DNA from: Oscillospiraceae bacterium
GTDB taxonomy: Bacteria > Bacillota > Clostridia > Oscillospirales > Acutalibacteraceae
Direction of reading: 5' to 3'
DNA: 44,025 bases
NCBI GenBank assembly: GCA_031271865.1
Contig: JAISUW010000033.1
Location: forward strand, 1-44,025
The notes under the pieces are model-generated. The model was not told where the DNA came from. It searched no databases and saw only the letters and a program-made list of their open reading frames with translations. A program made the position numbers and the translations under genes. Positions 8,049-16,776 of this stretch are shown here, piece after piece. Position 1 is the stretch's first letter; each line of letters opens with the position of its first letter.

Positions 8049-8921
8049 ATGACGGAACTCGTTTATGCCGACATACTGGTCGCGGAGAATATCATCCTCA
8101 CCTACTTGCTGTTGCTGGGCGCGTCGGCGATTGCCTCTGTCCGCGCCAAACGGTGGCGAGTGGTGCTGTCTTCCTTTGCCGGGGGGGCTTCCTCTCTTTT
8201 GGCGCTCCTGCCGACCCCGCCTTTAGCGCTCTCTCTGCTGGAACGGGCGGGATTGCTCTTTCTGCTTGTCTTTGCCGCTTGGGGCTGGGGAAACTGGAAG
8301 CGCTTCCTGCGGGTGTGCGGTGCGTTCCTCGCTGTCACAATCGTTTTCGGCGGTTTGATGTTTGTCCTGGAGATGACCCTCAAACCGGAAAGTATGTTCT
8401 ATGGGAACGGTATTGTGTACTTTGACCTGGATATGCTGACGCTCATCCTCTTTGCCCTGATCGGTTATGGTGCGGCGAGGGGCATTGCCGCCTTGGTGCA
8501 CCGCCGCAACCCCGGCGCACATAAAGCGCAGGCAACTATCTACATATTCGGTCAGTCCATTACCTTGGATGCCATATATGACAGCGGCAACTCCCTCACG
8601 GACGGCTTCACCGGCACCCCCGTAATGGTTGTTGCTTACTGCGCTGTCGAGAGCTTTCTGCCGGAAAACCTGCGCGGCTTCTTCCAAGGCAGTCTGTCTA
8701 TTGCCGACCTCCCGGCTAATCAACCGTGGAGCGTCCGCCTGCGCCAAGTGCCTTACCACGCCGTGGGGAAAGATGGATTGCTCCCCGCTTTCCGCGCGGA
8801 TAAGGTCGTTGCTCGTATGAACGGAAAAGATACGCAAACCTTGCAGGCGATTTGTGCCGTTACGATGGATGAATTGCCGGAGACGTATGGGGCAATTCTG
8901 CAGAAGACGATGGTGGATTGA
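8049..8921 (+). CDS. spoIIGA: Sporulation sigma-E factor-processing peptidase SpoIIGA
   Basis: SpoIIGA sits in the asymmetric septum and cleaves pro-sigma-E to start the mother-cell programme. The N-terminal 150 residues hold about five hydrophobic segments beginning with VYADILVAENIILTYLLLL, typical of the family. The C-terminal half is an aspartic-protease-like domain with the catalytic Asp178 in DSGNSL. Length 290 residues, close to the Bacillus protein (309). The start at 8049 is preceded by GGAAAGGATGCAGG; an in-frame TTG at 8028 is less likely. In most spore formers sigE and sigG follow directly, but here only repeats and then glnN on the opposite strand follow, so the substrate gene is elsewhere. 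Confidence 0.88.
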   Translation: MTELVYADILVAENIILTYLLLLGASAIASVRAKRWRVVLSSFAGGASSLLALLPTPPLALSLLERAGLLFLLVFAAWGWGNWKRFLRVCGAFLAVTIVFGGLMFVLEMTLKPESMFYGNGIVYFDLDMLTLILFALIGYGAARGIAALVHRRNPGAHKAQATIYIFGQSITLDAIYDSGNSLTDGFTGTPVMVVAYCAVESFLPENLRGFFQGSLSIADLPANQPWSVRLRQVPYHAVGKDGLLPAFRADKVVARMNGKDTQTLQAICAVTMDELPETYGAILQKTMVD

Positions 8922-8951
8922 GGCAGGAGGTAGTTGGACGTAGCTGACAGT

Positions 8952-9122
8952 AGGATTACGTAGTTTCTTCAGCTAATAGAAATGATAGTATATTAAGGAT
9001 TCAGAATGCGGATGGTCGAAAAAGCGAGGGTGAATCCGAAAACAGTCCCGATATATCCGACAGGATTGAAGGTGTATCGCTTGCACACTACCATTATGCG
9101 TGGCTGAATAAACTACATAGTC
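8952..9122. mobile_element. MITE-like element, copy 1
   Basis: A noncoding element of about 171 bp with imperfect terminal inverted repeats. The left end is AGGATTACGTAGTTTCTTCAG and the right end reads GCTGAATAAACTACATAGTC. It shares an internal GGGTGAATCCGAAAACAGTCCC segment type with the other copies. It lies just after spoIIGA. Confidence 0.8.
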
Positions 9123-9290
9123 ATATTATGCCGGTGGCGGCAATGGTGGATTCAGGTGGTTGGGGGCAGTTGGACGTAGCTGACAGTAGGATTACGTAAT
9201 GCGTGGCTGAATAAACTACATAGTCATATTATGCCGGTGGCGGCGATGGTGGATTCAGGTGGTTGGGGGCAGTTGAAGGTAGCTGACAGT
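9123..9290. repeat. Duplicated 65-bp spacer enclosing an internally deleted MITE
   Basis: A 65-bp sequence starting ATATTATGCCGGTGGCGGC occurs at 9123-9187 and again at 9226-9290 with only a few differences. Between the copies is a 38-bp MITE remnant (9188-9225) consisting of the outer end AGGATTACGTA joined to the other end GTGGCTGAATAAACTACATA. The structure suggests a tandem duplication of spacer plus element followed by an internal deletion. Confidence 0.8.
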
Positions 9291-9463
9291 AGGATTACGT
9301 AGTTTCTTCAGCTAATAGAAATGATAGTATATTAAGGATTCAGAATCCGGATGGTCGAAAAAGCGAGGGTGATTCCGAAAACAGTCCCGATATATCCGAC
9401 AGGATTGAAGGTGTATCGCTTGCACACTACCATTATGCGTGGCTGAATAAACTACATAGTCCT
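9291..9463. mobile_element. MITE-like element, copy 2
   Basis: A 173-bp copy almost identical to the one at 8952-9122, in the same orientation, ending CTACATAGTCCT. It is one arm of the nested duplication. Confidence 0.8.
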
Positions 9464-9521
9464 GTTGTCAAATCTGACGCCCGACCCAAAGCAAGTAACA
9501 AACGCCCCACCCAAAGCAAGA

Positions 9522-9551
9522 AGCCCCGCCGAACCGGGCGGGGCTTTTTTT
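9522..9551. terminator. Rho-independent terminator between the repeat cluster and glnN
   Basis: AGCCCCGCC (9522-9530) pairs with GGCGGGGCT (9537-9545) and is followed by a T-run on the plus strand (to 9551). On the minus strand, downstream of the glnN stop codon, the same hairpin is followed by a weaker T-rich stretch, so it may end transcription in both directions. Confidence 0.75.
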
Positions 9552-9591
9552 GCAAAGCAAAAGCAGCAGAAAAAGGTAAGGCAAACGGAGC

Positions 9592-11697
9592 TTACACACG
9601 GAAGAGCAAATCCGCATAGGTGGGATAGGGCCAGTAGTCGGTGGCGATAACCGTCTCGAGGGTATCGGCAGAGCCGCGAACGAGGTTCATGGCAGCCACG
9701 ACTTTGTCGCCGACATAGGTAGCTTGAGCGGCGGCATCGCCGGCCTCTTCCACGGCGAGGACAGCGGCTTCGAGTTCGCCGTTATTCTTATAGAGCGCTT
9801 CGGCGGTGGCGGAGATTTGGGCGATGAGTTCCTCCTCATAGACGGTGCTGACGGAGGCGCTGAGGCTCTTCTTGTTCAGGGCGGATTTGGTGAGGGCAGC
9901 GGAGTAGGCAACGGCGGCGGGGAGGATATCGGTCTTGACCATACCGACGAGCGCCTGTGCCTCAATAACGAGAACCTTGACATAGTTCTCCAGGAGGACT
10001 TCGGTGCGGCTTTCGATTTCCTCTTTGGAGAGGACATGGTGCTTCTCAAGGACAGCGATATTGGCTTCGTCCAGATAGTGCGGGAGGGCTTCGGGAGTGG
10101 AGGGATAGTTATGCAGACCGCGGCGGGCGGCCTCTTCCGGCCAGCCGGCATCATAGGCGTTTCCGTTATACACGATGTGCTTATGGGCAGCGTAGGTTTC
10201 CTTGACGATGGCTTGCACTTCTGCCTTGAGGTCGGCGGCGGCTTCGAGGCGGGTGGCGAACTCATCGAGGATATCGGCGACTGCGGTGTTGAGCATCATG
10301 TTGGTGCAGGCGATGGACTGCGCGGAGCCTACGGCACGGAACTCAAACTTGTTGCCGGTGAACGCAAACGGGGACGTGCGGTTGCGGTCGGTGTTATCTT
10401 TCGGGAGCGGCGGCAGGACGGCGACACCGCTGTCAAGGAAGATTTGCCCTTTGTTCTGGAAGGGAGTTCCGGCTTCGATGGACTCCAGAATCTCGGTCAG
10501 GTCAGAGCCGAGGAACACGCTGATGATAGCGGGCGGGGCTTCGTTGGCACCCAAGCGGTGGTCATTGCCGGCTGTGGCTGTGGAGACACGCAGGAGGTCT
10601 TGGTAGACATCCACGGCTTTGATGGTCGCGGCGAGGAAGAGCAGGAACTGGGTATTCTCCTCGGGGGTCTTGCCGGGGTTCAGGAGGTTCTCACCGGTAT
10701 CGGTGGCCATGGACCAGTTGTTATGCTTTCCGGAGCCGTTGACGCCGGCGAACGGCTTCTCATGCAGGAGGGCGGCCAGACCGTGGTCGAGCGCCACTTT
10801 CTTAATCAACTCCATGGTGAGCTGGTTCTGGTCGGTGGCGACATTGGTGGTGGAGAAGATCGGTGCAATCTCATGCTGGGCGGGGGCAACTTCGTTGTGC
10901 TCGGTCTTGGAGAGGATGCCCAGTTTCCAGAGTTCCTCATCAAGGTCGGCCATGAACGCCTTGATGCGGGACTTGATAACGCCGAAGTAATGATCCTCAA
11001 GCTCTTGCCCCTTGGGCGGCTTGGCACCGATGAGGGTCCGGCCGGTCAGGATGAGGTCGGGGCGCTGGTTGTAGAGTTCCTGGTCGACAAGGAAGTACTC
11101 TTGCTCCGGGCCGACGGTGGTAGCAACTGTTGAGGCCTCGGTGTTGCCGAAGAGCTTCAAGACGCGCAGGGCCTGGTCGGAGAGGGCTTGCATGGAGCGC
11201 AGGAGAGGCGTCTTCTTGTCAAGCACTTCGCCGCCGTAGGAACAAAACGCGGTCGGGATGTAGAGCGTGTCGTCTTTCACGAAAGCAGGGCTGGTCGGAT
11301 CCCAAGCCGTATAACCGCGGGCTTCGAACGTAGCGCGCAGTCCGCCGGACGGGAAAGAGGAGGCATCCGGTTCGCCTTGGATGAGTTCTTTGCCGGTGAA
11401 CTGCATAATGATTTTGCCGTCGCCGACAGGGGCAATGAAGCTGTCGTGCTTCTCCGCCGTGATGCCGGTCATGGGCTGGAACCAGTGCGTGAAATGCGTG
11501 GCACCTTTCTCGATGGCCCAATCGCGCATTGCGGAGGCGACGGAGTTTGCGACCTCTGTGTCCAGCTTCGCGCCGGTTTTGATGGTCTTTTGGAGAGCTT
11601 TGAACACGTCCTTGGGGAGGCGTTCACGCATAATGCTGTCAGAGAACACCATTGAGCCGAAAAGCTCAGGGACTGCCGATTTTTCGAGTTTCGCCAT
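9592..11697 (-). CDS. glnN: Type III glutamine synthetase
   Basis: The enzyme makes glutamine from glutamate, ammonia and ATP. At 701 residues it has the size of the type III (GSIII) class, not the roughly 440 of GlnA. The start is typical ([20 protein letters not shown]), and the class motifs are visible: [39 protein letters not shown] and [21 protein letters not shown] chose ATG 11697 because GGATGG lies about 8 bases upstream and the family normally starts here; an in-frame ATG four codons earlier (11709) abuts the AAAGG. GSIII is common in Bacteroidetes and some anaerobic Firmicutes. It has its own promoter (11802-11830). No TnrA or GlnR site was recognised. Confidence 0.95.
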   Translation of the reverse strand: MAKLEKSAVPELFGSMVFSDSIMRERLPKDVFKALQKTIKTGAKLDTEVANSVASAMRDWAIEKGATHFTHWFQPMTGITAEKHDSFIAPVGDGKIIMQFTGKELIQGEPDASSFPSGGLRATFEARGYTAWDPTSPAFVKDDTLYIPTAFCSYGGEVLDKKTPLLRSMQALSDQALRVLKLFGNTEASTVATTVGPEQEYFLVDQELYNQRPDLILTGRTLIGAKPPKGQELEDHYFGVIKSRIKAFMADLDEELWKLGILSKTEHNEVAPAQHEIAPIFSTTNVATDQNQLTMELIKKVALDHGLAALLHEKPFAGVNGSGKHNNWSMATDTGENLLNPGKTPEENTQFLLFLAATIKAVDVYQDLLRVSTATAGNDHRLGANEAPPAIISVFLGSDLTEILESIEAGTPFQNKGQIFLDSGVAVLPPLPKDNTDRNRTSPFAFTGNKFEFRAVGSAQSIACTNMMLNTAVADILDEFATRLEAAADLKAEVQAIVKETYAAHKHIVYNGNAYDAGWPEEAARRGLHNYPSTPEALPHYLDEANIAVLEKHHVLSKEEIESRTEVLLENYVKVLVIEAQALVGMVKTDILPAAVAYSAALTKSALNKKSLSASVSTVYEEELIAQISATAEALYKNNGELEAAVLAVEEAGDAAAQATYVGDKVVAAMNLVRGSADTLETVIATDYWPYPTYADLLFRV

Positions 11698-11801
11698 GAA
11701 TGTATCCATCCTTTCGCTGCCTTAGTTATTCGGAGCTGAAAATAATAAATGAAGCTGTCAGGTAATCTACCCACTATACAGCCTCATTGCTATCAAACGA
11801 A

Positions 11802-11830
11802 ATTATATCACAAATAACGGGAAAAGTAAA
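11802..11830 (-). promoter_or_regulatory. Sigma-A promoter of glnN
   Basis: On the minus strand, TTTACT (11825-11830) and a perfect TATAAT (11802-11807) are 17 bases apart. The leader to the start codon is about 100 bases and AT-rich, with no clear hairpin. Confidence 0.65.
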
Positions 11831-11910
11831 GGTTTTTTTGAAAATAATCCCTTAGAATTTTATGAATGTATTGTTGCGAATTTTAGGCATTATGCTGTAT
11901 CCGGTTGGAA

Positions 11911-12933
11911 TTACCATTTGGTCCAAGGTTTGGGTACAAAGCATGCCTCAAACATCGCTACGGCAAAGCGGTCCGTCATGCCGGCGATATAATCGGCGGA
12001 GGCGCGGGAACTCCCCTCCTTTTCCGCTATGCGCACATACTGCGCGGGCATCGCGTTCGGCACATGGTTGTAGTAGTCAAACAACCAAACAATCATATCC
12101 TTTGCCTTGCTCTCCTCTGATTTGCAGAGGGGGTTGGTGTATACGGCATCAAACATAAACCGATGCAGTTCATCGGCGGCGCTTTCCGCTTCTGAACTTA
12201 GAGAGATTTGCGGCTGCTGTTTTGCCATCAGCTCGGCGGAAGCGGTCACGCAATCCGTTACGAGGGCGTTGATTCGAGCGGACTTCGTTGTTCCCAACAC
12301 CGCGCAGGCATCTTTTGGCAAGTCTGCGGCACTAAGAATACCGCCGCTCTCCGCATCGTCTATATCATGGTTGATATAGGCTATGCGGTCGGCAACGCGT
12401 ACAATCTGCCCCTCCAAAGTGCCGGCCGGCGGGTCACACGTGTGCCGTAGAATGCCGTCCCGGACTGCGGCTGTGAGGTTCAAACCCTGCCCGTCTTTCT
12501 CTAAGTGCTCCACGACGCGAAGACTCTGCTCATAATGCCGGAACGGGAAACCGCAGACCGCGTCCAGTGCGCGCTCGCCGGCGTGCCCGAAGGGAGTATG
12601 ACCCAAGTCGTGGCCCAATGCAATGGCTTCCGTCAAGTCCTCGTTCAGATGCAAGGCCCGTGCGATGGTGCGGGCTATCTGGGATACCTCCAGGGTGTGC
12701 GTCAGCCGCGTTCGGTAATGGTCCCCCGTCGGAGAGAGGAACACCTGCGTCTTGTGCTTCAAACGCCGGAATGCGTGTGTGTGCAGGACCCGGTCACGGT
12801 CACGCTGGTATGCCGTTCGGATGGCGCAAGGTTCCTCCGCATTCCGCCGCTCGCTCCCCACTCCATCGGAAAAGGCGGCATAAGGGGAGAGCAAACGGTG
12901 TTCCGTCTGCAGCTGCTCTTCGGCTATAGTCAT
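11911..12933 (-). CDS. dGTPase-like HD-domain dNTP triphosphohydrolase
   Basis: The 340-residue protein belongs to the dNTP triphosphohydrolase branch of the HD superfamily, which removes triphosphate from dNTPs. The metal ligands are visible: His in RTRLTHTLEVSQIARTIAR, the His-Asp pair in GHDLGHTPFGHAGE and Asp in DRIAYINHDIDD. The family N-terminus (HRLLSPYAAFSDGVGSERRNAEEPCAIRTAYQRDRDR) is also present. In many Clostridia this gene lies next to dnaG and rpoD; here it stands between glnN and a transposase homologue. The start at 12933 has GAGG about 6 bases upstream. The specific nucleotide preference cannot be predicted. Confidence 0.88.
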   Translation of the reverse strand: MTIAEEQLQTEHRLLSPYAAFSDGVGSERRNAEEPCAIRTAYQRDRDRVLHTHAFRRLKHKTQVFLSPTGDHYRTRLTHTLEVSQIARTIARALHLNEDLTEAIALGHDLGHTPFGHAGERALDAVCGFPFRHYEQSLRVVEHLEKDGQGLNLTAAVRDGILRHTCDPPAGTLEGQIVRVADRIAYINHDIDDAESGGILSAADLPKDACAVLGTTKSARINALVTDCVTASAELMAKQQPQISLSSEAESAADELHRFMFDAVYTNPLCKSEESKAKDMIVWLFDYYNHVPNAMPAQYVRIAEKEGSSRASADYIAGMTDRFAVAMFEACFVPKPWTKW

Positions 12934-13042
12934 AGATTGCCTCGCTTTCTGCGCTTCGGTTCTTCTCTTATTATACGCACAAACGACCGGCTTTTCCTCC
13001 GCTTCCGCTATCTTACAAATAATTGCAAATAGGCCTCTTACA

Positions 13043-13966
13043 CTACCCGGCGCCCCGCGTCAGTTGCCGGTAGGTGATGTGTGCAGATTCCGGCATTGCC
13101 GCCAATACCCGATCAAAGATGCTGTCCTCCATGCGCCTGCGGTTGAATCGGTATTCCGCCTCCGTCAGATACCGCTGGATGTGCCTTGCATCCAACCCGT
13201 GATAGGTGCCGTTGAAGAGCAACTTGATATTCGATACCACGGTTCGCAGCCATAAAAGCATATCCTTGTCCGCATCCGCTACCGTATAGGCTGTCAGATA
13301 CTTCTCTGCCATCGCTTTGCGGTAGTTCGGGAATGCGCCCGTCTGCAGTTCGGCTCCCGCTTCAAATGCAGTGCCTAATGCCGCTCGTACTGTCTCTCCC
13401 TTTAAATCCTTGACGTGCAGCAGCTTTACATAGCGCGGCCCTCCCTTCTCCGTCTTCGTCATTCCGATAAGTACGTTCGCCCTTTGCTGCCCACGCCGCT
13501 GCGGCAGTCCCGGTTGCTTGTTTTTGAAATTCGTATCCTCAAAGGATATGATGCCTGCTAACATGTACTTCCCCTCCCGCATCCCCATCATCTGACGTAT
13601 GCGCTGCAACAAAAACCACGCGCTGTTGTATGCCGTGTGCAGGTGCTTTTGTAAATAAAGGGCCGAGACCCCACGCTTGTCCGTCGCCGCTATATAAATC
13701 GCCCAAAACCACTTGCGCAGAGGTAAGTGCGTCCCCTCCATCGCCGTCCCTACAATTAAAGACGTCTGGTGCCGGCATTCCTTGCACTGGTATACCTTCC
13801 GCTTTTTGATCGGGTAAAGCTCCGTGCAGCCGCATCGAGGACAGCAGAACCCCGCAGCCTTGCGTACCTCGTACAGTTTTTTGTAGCACGCTTCTTCGGT
13901 TGCATACCGCGCCGCAAATGCGGTGAAGCCTATCGGTTCGCCTTCTTGGTTGTGGGTCAGGGGCAT
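13043..13966 (-). CDS. IS1595-type transposase homologue with altered catalytic residues
   Basis: This intact 307-residue protein has the IS1595/ISXO2-like layout: an N-terminal zinc ribbon (CPRCG...CKEC), a helix-rich LPLRKWFWAIYIAATDKRGVS region and a C-terminal FNGTYHGL...HIQRYLTEAEYRFNRRR block. The DDE positions look changed. Where relatives have VDETYIGG, this reads FEDTNFKN; TDxxxxY reads TGAFPNY; and the NxIE before the GTYH block reads VSNIKL. It may therefore be inactive or domesticated, although my alignment is by eye. It has a strong promoter (14007-14035) and an AAAGGAG Shine-Dalgarno sequence. I see no convincing terminal inverted repeats; weak GGC...GCC ends near 13033 and 14005 are not enough. 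It is not flanked by the MITE ends, so it need not drive that family. Confidence 0.8.
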   Translation of the reverse strand: MPLTHNQEGEPIGFTAFAARYATEEACYKKLYEVRKAAGFCCPRCGCTELYPIKKRKVYQCKECRHQTSLIVGTAMEGTHLPLRKWFWAIYIAATDKRGVSALYLQKHLHTAYNSAWFLLQRIRQMMGMREGKYMLAGIISFEDTNFKNKQPGLPQRRGQQRANVLIGMTKTEKGGPRYVKLLHVKDLKGETVRAALGTAFEAGAELQTGAFPNYRKAMAEKYLTAYTVADADKDMLLWLRTVVSNIKLLFNGTYHGLDARHIQRYLTEAEYRFNRRRMEDSIFDRVLAAMPESAHITYRQLTRGAG

Positions 13967-14006
13967 GGGGATTCTCCTTTGGTTTGATTTGTGGGATTAT
14001 GTGCCT

Positions 14007-14035
14007 ATTATACCATATTTCGACAAATTTTGCAA
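14007..14035 (-). promoter_or_regulatory. Sigma-A promoter of the transposase homologue
   Basis: On the minus strand, TTGCAA (14030-14035) and TATAAT (14007-14012) are separated by 17 bases, about 40 bases upstream of the start codon. Confidence 0.7.
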
Positions 14036-14048
14036 GATTTTTTTCTTA

Positions 14049-14220
14049 AGGATTACGTAGTTTATTCAGGTATTCTAATCCATTATATATAGCCATTTAT
14101 AAGAATTATTGCATTTAAATCTTAGACTGAATTCAGAAACACCCCATAAAATTGATAAAATAAAACGAATAATCTGAATAATATCATCATTTATAAAGGC
14201 TGAAATAACTACATAGTCCT
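14049..14220. mobile_element. MITE-like element, copy 3
   Basis: A 172-bp AT-rich copy with left end AGGATTACGTAGTTTATTCAG and right end GGCTGAAATAACTACATAGT. The interior has diverged strongly but keeps a GAATTCAGAAACACCCCATA block comparable to the other copies. Together with the next copy it fills most of the gap between the transposase homologue and collagen-like gene 1. Confidence 0.75.
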
Positions 14221-14285
14221 AGTCCTATCGGCCGGCTCAGACCGAGCAATCCCAGATCAACGCGCCTTCCGAGTACGAAATATAT

Positions 14286-14455
14286 GACTACGTAGTTTCT
14301 TCAGCCATTTTGGATAATGATATATAATGGTTCTATGTATTGTTTCCCATGTATTTATGAGGTGATTTGGAATATACCCTCTGATTTTAAATCGGTATAT
14401 GCGGCAACTGCATTACTATAGCCATTTACAATAGCTGAACAAACTACATAGTCCT
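14286..14455. mobile_element. MITE-like element, copy 4, inverted relative to copy 5
   Basis: Ends are GACTACGTAGTTTCTTCAGCC and AGCTGAACAAACTACATAGT. The interior matches the reverse complement of the copy at 16562-16733 along its whole length (shared GATATATAATG, TTCTATGT, GGTGATTT and TATGCGGCAAC blocks), at roughly three quarters identity by eye. It lies about 135 bp upstream of collagen-like gene 1. The remaining bases 14456-14590 hold no promoter I can assign with confidence. Confidence 0.8.
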
Positions 14456-14590
14456 ATACCATAGCCTTTATTTACTCCTACGAAACGCCTTGCGAGACGG
14501 AAAAATGTTATCCTTTTTTTCTCCCTCCCCGCATATAGATACAAAGAAATCATTCTAACGGAAGAAAACCAAACGAGAGGTGAGCAACAT

Positions 14591-16417
14591 ATGCCCCAGA
14601 ATTACGGTTATCCATGCTACAATTGCAGTAATTTTGAGAATTGCTGCAGCGAAAGTTTTGAAAGGCCGCCGTGCCGACAGAACTGCTGTCCAAGCTGTCC
14701 GCAGGACGGCAGTTATATCTACTTAGGGAGCGGAGCTAACCGCCGCCGTGCCGTTCGAGTGGAACAGCAAAAAGCAATGGAAGCCCGGAATCGGCAGCGG
14801 CAGCAACGGCAGCACCCGCAGCCGGCCACACCGCCGGAACCGACTTACATCCGACCGACAGGCAACCGTGTGCGCCGCAGCGAAACAACCTGTGCTGCAG
14901 AGGATGCAACAGAAACCGATACGGAAGAAATCGCCGAAGTAGTTGAAGAGACGATTGCAGCAGAAGCTGTCTGCGAGGAAGTTACGGATACCATAACAGT
15001 AGAAGCTGTCTGTGAGGAAGTCACGGAAACCACTACAGCAGAAGCTGTCTGTGAAGAAGTTGTTGCGATTGCCGAAACAGCGGAGGAATCCGTAACCGAG
15101 GTCTATGAGGATACGGCATACGGCTCACCAAATTGTTATGTCCCCATCATGAGTGCGTCGAGCCCTGTGGAAGAGGCGGTCGTGGAAGAGATTACAGAAA
15201 CAATCACGGCGCAGGTGACCGAAGAGATAACGGCAGTCTTGACAGAAACCGTGGCAGAAACAGCCGCGGAGTGTACGGACAGCCGGAATACCTATACAGT
15301 ATACGAGACAGGTGTGTTGACGGAAGCGGAGCCATGTGCTTCTTGCTCCCAGGTAGTAACAGAGCTGATACCCGGACCGCCGGGCCGCCCGGGAAGAGAT
15401 GGTGCGGTTGGTCCGACCGGTCCGCAGGGGGATTTGGGGCCGACAGGACCGGAAGGCGCAGTAGGGCCGACCGGTCCGCAAGGTCCGCAAGGAGAACCCG
15501 GACCTGCCAGTCTGCGCGGCGCAGTAGGTGCGACCGGACCGCAAGGAGCGATAGGTCCCACCGGTGCGCAAGGGGAACCCGGGCCTATCGGACCTATGGG
15601 AATGATCGGACCGCAGGGTCCGCAGGGAGAACCCGGTCCGCAAGGTCCGGAGGGACTCCCCGGTCCGCAAGGCCCGCAAGGTGTACCGGGGCCGCAGGGA
15701 GAAGCCGGTCTTCCGGGACCTGCAGGACCGCAAGGGGTTCCCGGTCCGCAGGGCGATAGAGGCGAAAAAGGTGACGTCGGTCCTACCGGTGTGCAAGGGG
15801 TGCGCGGCCCGAAAGGCGATCCGGGGCAAGCAGGGCCCGCCGGAGAACGCGGCCGTCCGGGTATCCAAGGGCAGCAAGGGCAAGCCGGTCCCGTCGGACC
15901 TATGGGGCCTCCCGGAGCACGCGGGGAACGCGGCGCAGAAGGCCGTGTCGGACCGACAGGCGCTACCGGACCTTCCGGACCTCCCGGACCGCCCGGAGCA
16001 GCAGGCAGTGTCGTCTATGCCCACGCCGGCATCATCGGTGCCTTGCGCGATGACTTCACGGAGAGTGTCGGCTTTATGCGTTACTTCTCCAAAGCTACCG
16101 TCAGCGCAGGTATGGAAGCAGATGACGGCGACCAGCGCTTGCTCGTTTATGAGAACGGAACCTATATCGTTCACTATAGTTTCTCCTACTTGAATGCCTG
16201 CGATTGCGCGGTTTCGGTTGTGCTCAACGGTAACCGGGTGCTGGATGGTTCCGCTTTGTTGCTGAAAGGCAAAAACGGCGATACCTTGAGCGTCAACAAG
16301 ACTACCTTGACCACCTTGAACGCCGGCGATGAACTCAAGCTGTTTGTTTCCTCTAATGGCGCTCCATTCCGTTGGCGGCAGGATACCCTGAGTTTCCATA
16401 TTCTGAAAGTCGGTTGA
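14591..16417 (+). CDS. Collagen-like protein 1 with a C-terminal jelly-roll-type domain (exosporium-like)
   Basis: The 608-residue protein has four parts. Residues 1-45 are Cys-rich ([14 protein letters not shown]...CCPSCP). Residues about 90-255 are a Glu/Thr/Val-rich stalk with three 13-residue repeats [13 protein letters not shown] (39-bp DNA period, from 14963). Residues about 260-472 are about 71 uninterrupted Gly-X-Y triplets rich in GPTGPQG. The final 134 residues ([17 protein letters not shown] to FHILKVG) resemble the C-terminal trimeric domain of BclA-like exosporium glycoproteins. No signal peptide is visible, which fits a mother-cell-made spore-surface protein. The start follows GAGAGGTGAG. 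The gene is bracketed by inverted MITE copies. The spore-surface role is inference from architecture; other cell-surface roles remain possible. Confidence 0.88.
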   Translation: MPQNYGYPCYNCSNFENCCSESFERPPCRQNCCPSCPQDGSYIYLGSGANRRRAVRVEQQKAMEARNRQRQQRQHPQPATPPEPTYIRPTGNRVRRSETTCAAEDATETDTEEIAEVVEETIAAEAVCEEVTDTITVEAVCEEVTETTTAEAVCEEVVAIAETAEESVTEVYEDTAYGSPNCYVPIMSASSPVEEAVVEEITETITAQVTEEITAVLTETVAETAAECTDSRNTYTVYETGVLTEAEPCASCSQVVTELIPGPPGRPGRDGAVGPTGPQGDLGPTGPEGAVGPTGPQGPQGEPGPASLRGAVGATGPQGAIGPTGAQGEPGPIGPMGMIGPQGPQGEPGPQGPEGLPGPQGPQGVPGPQGEAGLPGPAGPQGVPGPQGDRGEKGDVGPTGVQGVRGPKGDPGQAGPAGERGRPGIQGQQGQAGPVGPMGPPGARGERGAEGRVGPTGATGPSGPPGPPGAAGSVVYAHAGIIGALRDDFTESVGFMRYFSKATVSAGMEADDGDQRLLVYENGTYIVHYSFSYLNACDCAVSVVLNGNRVLDGSALLLKGKNGDTLSVNKTTLTTLNAGDELKLFVSSNGAPFRWRQDTLSFHILKVG

Positions 16418-16465
16418 CAGGGTATTTTTTGATACCGATTGTAACCTACAGTCCTCTGTAACCAA

Positions 16466-16510
16466 CAGTCCTCTTCTGCCTGTTTGAGGCGGGAGAGGAT
16501 TGTGTTTGTG
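16466..16510 (+). terminator. Probable terminator of collagen-like gene 1
   Basis: CAGTCCTCTTCTGCCT (16466-16481) pairs with AGGCGGGAGAGGATTG (16487-16502) around GTTTG, followed by TGTTTGTGT. The hairpin is strong but the T-tract is interrupted. Confidence 0.55.
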
Positions 16511-16561
16511 TAATGCCCTGAAAGTGCGTTGATCTGGGATTGCTTGGTCTATGCCGGGTGT

Positions 16562-16733
16562 AGGATTACGTAGTTTCTTCAGCCAATCCAAATGGCTATC
16601 GTAAAGTGGTTGCCGCATAGACTGACTTGAAATCGGGGGGTGTATCCGAAATCACCTTATGAATACAGGGGAAATAAAACATAGAATCATTATATATCAT
16701 CATCGAAAATGGCTGAAGAAACTACGTAGTCTT
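16562..16733. mobile_element. MITE-like element, copy 5
   Basis: A copy of about 171 bp with left end AGGATTACGTAGTTTCTTCAG and right end GGCTGAAGAAACTACGTAGTC. Here the two terminal repeats are nearly perfect inverted complements (TACGTAGTTTCTTCAGCC against GGCTGAAGAAACTACGTA), the best-preserved ends in the window. It lies between collagen-like gene 1 and the helicase gene. Confidence 0.85.
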
Positions 16734-16776
16734 TAAATCCATATCCGGCTTGCAACTTGATAATGCCTAACAAGAA

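Noticed and set aside
9465..9650. 61-codon plus-strand frame across the terminator before glnN
   Set aside because: It runs through a strong terminator hairpin and into glnN antisense and has no family features.
9724..11133. 469-codon plus-strand frame opposite glnN
   Set aside because: glnN is a clear family match on the minus strand; the other frame is Gly-rich antisense translation.
13025..14020. Terminal inverted repeats of an insertion sequence around the transposase homologue
   Set aside because: Only a weak GGC...GCC similarity is visible, with no target duplication, so no insertion sequence boundary is called.
14456..14590. Sporulation-type promoter (CATATAGATA at 14532) before collagen-like gene 1
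   Set aside because: It misses the CATAnnnTA pattern by one position and has no matching -35 at the right distance.
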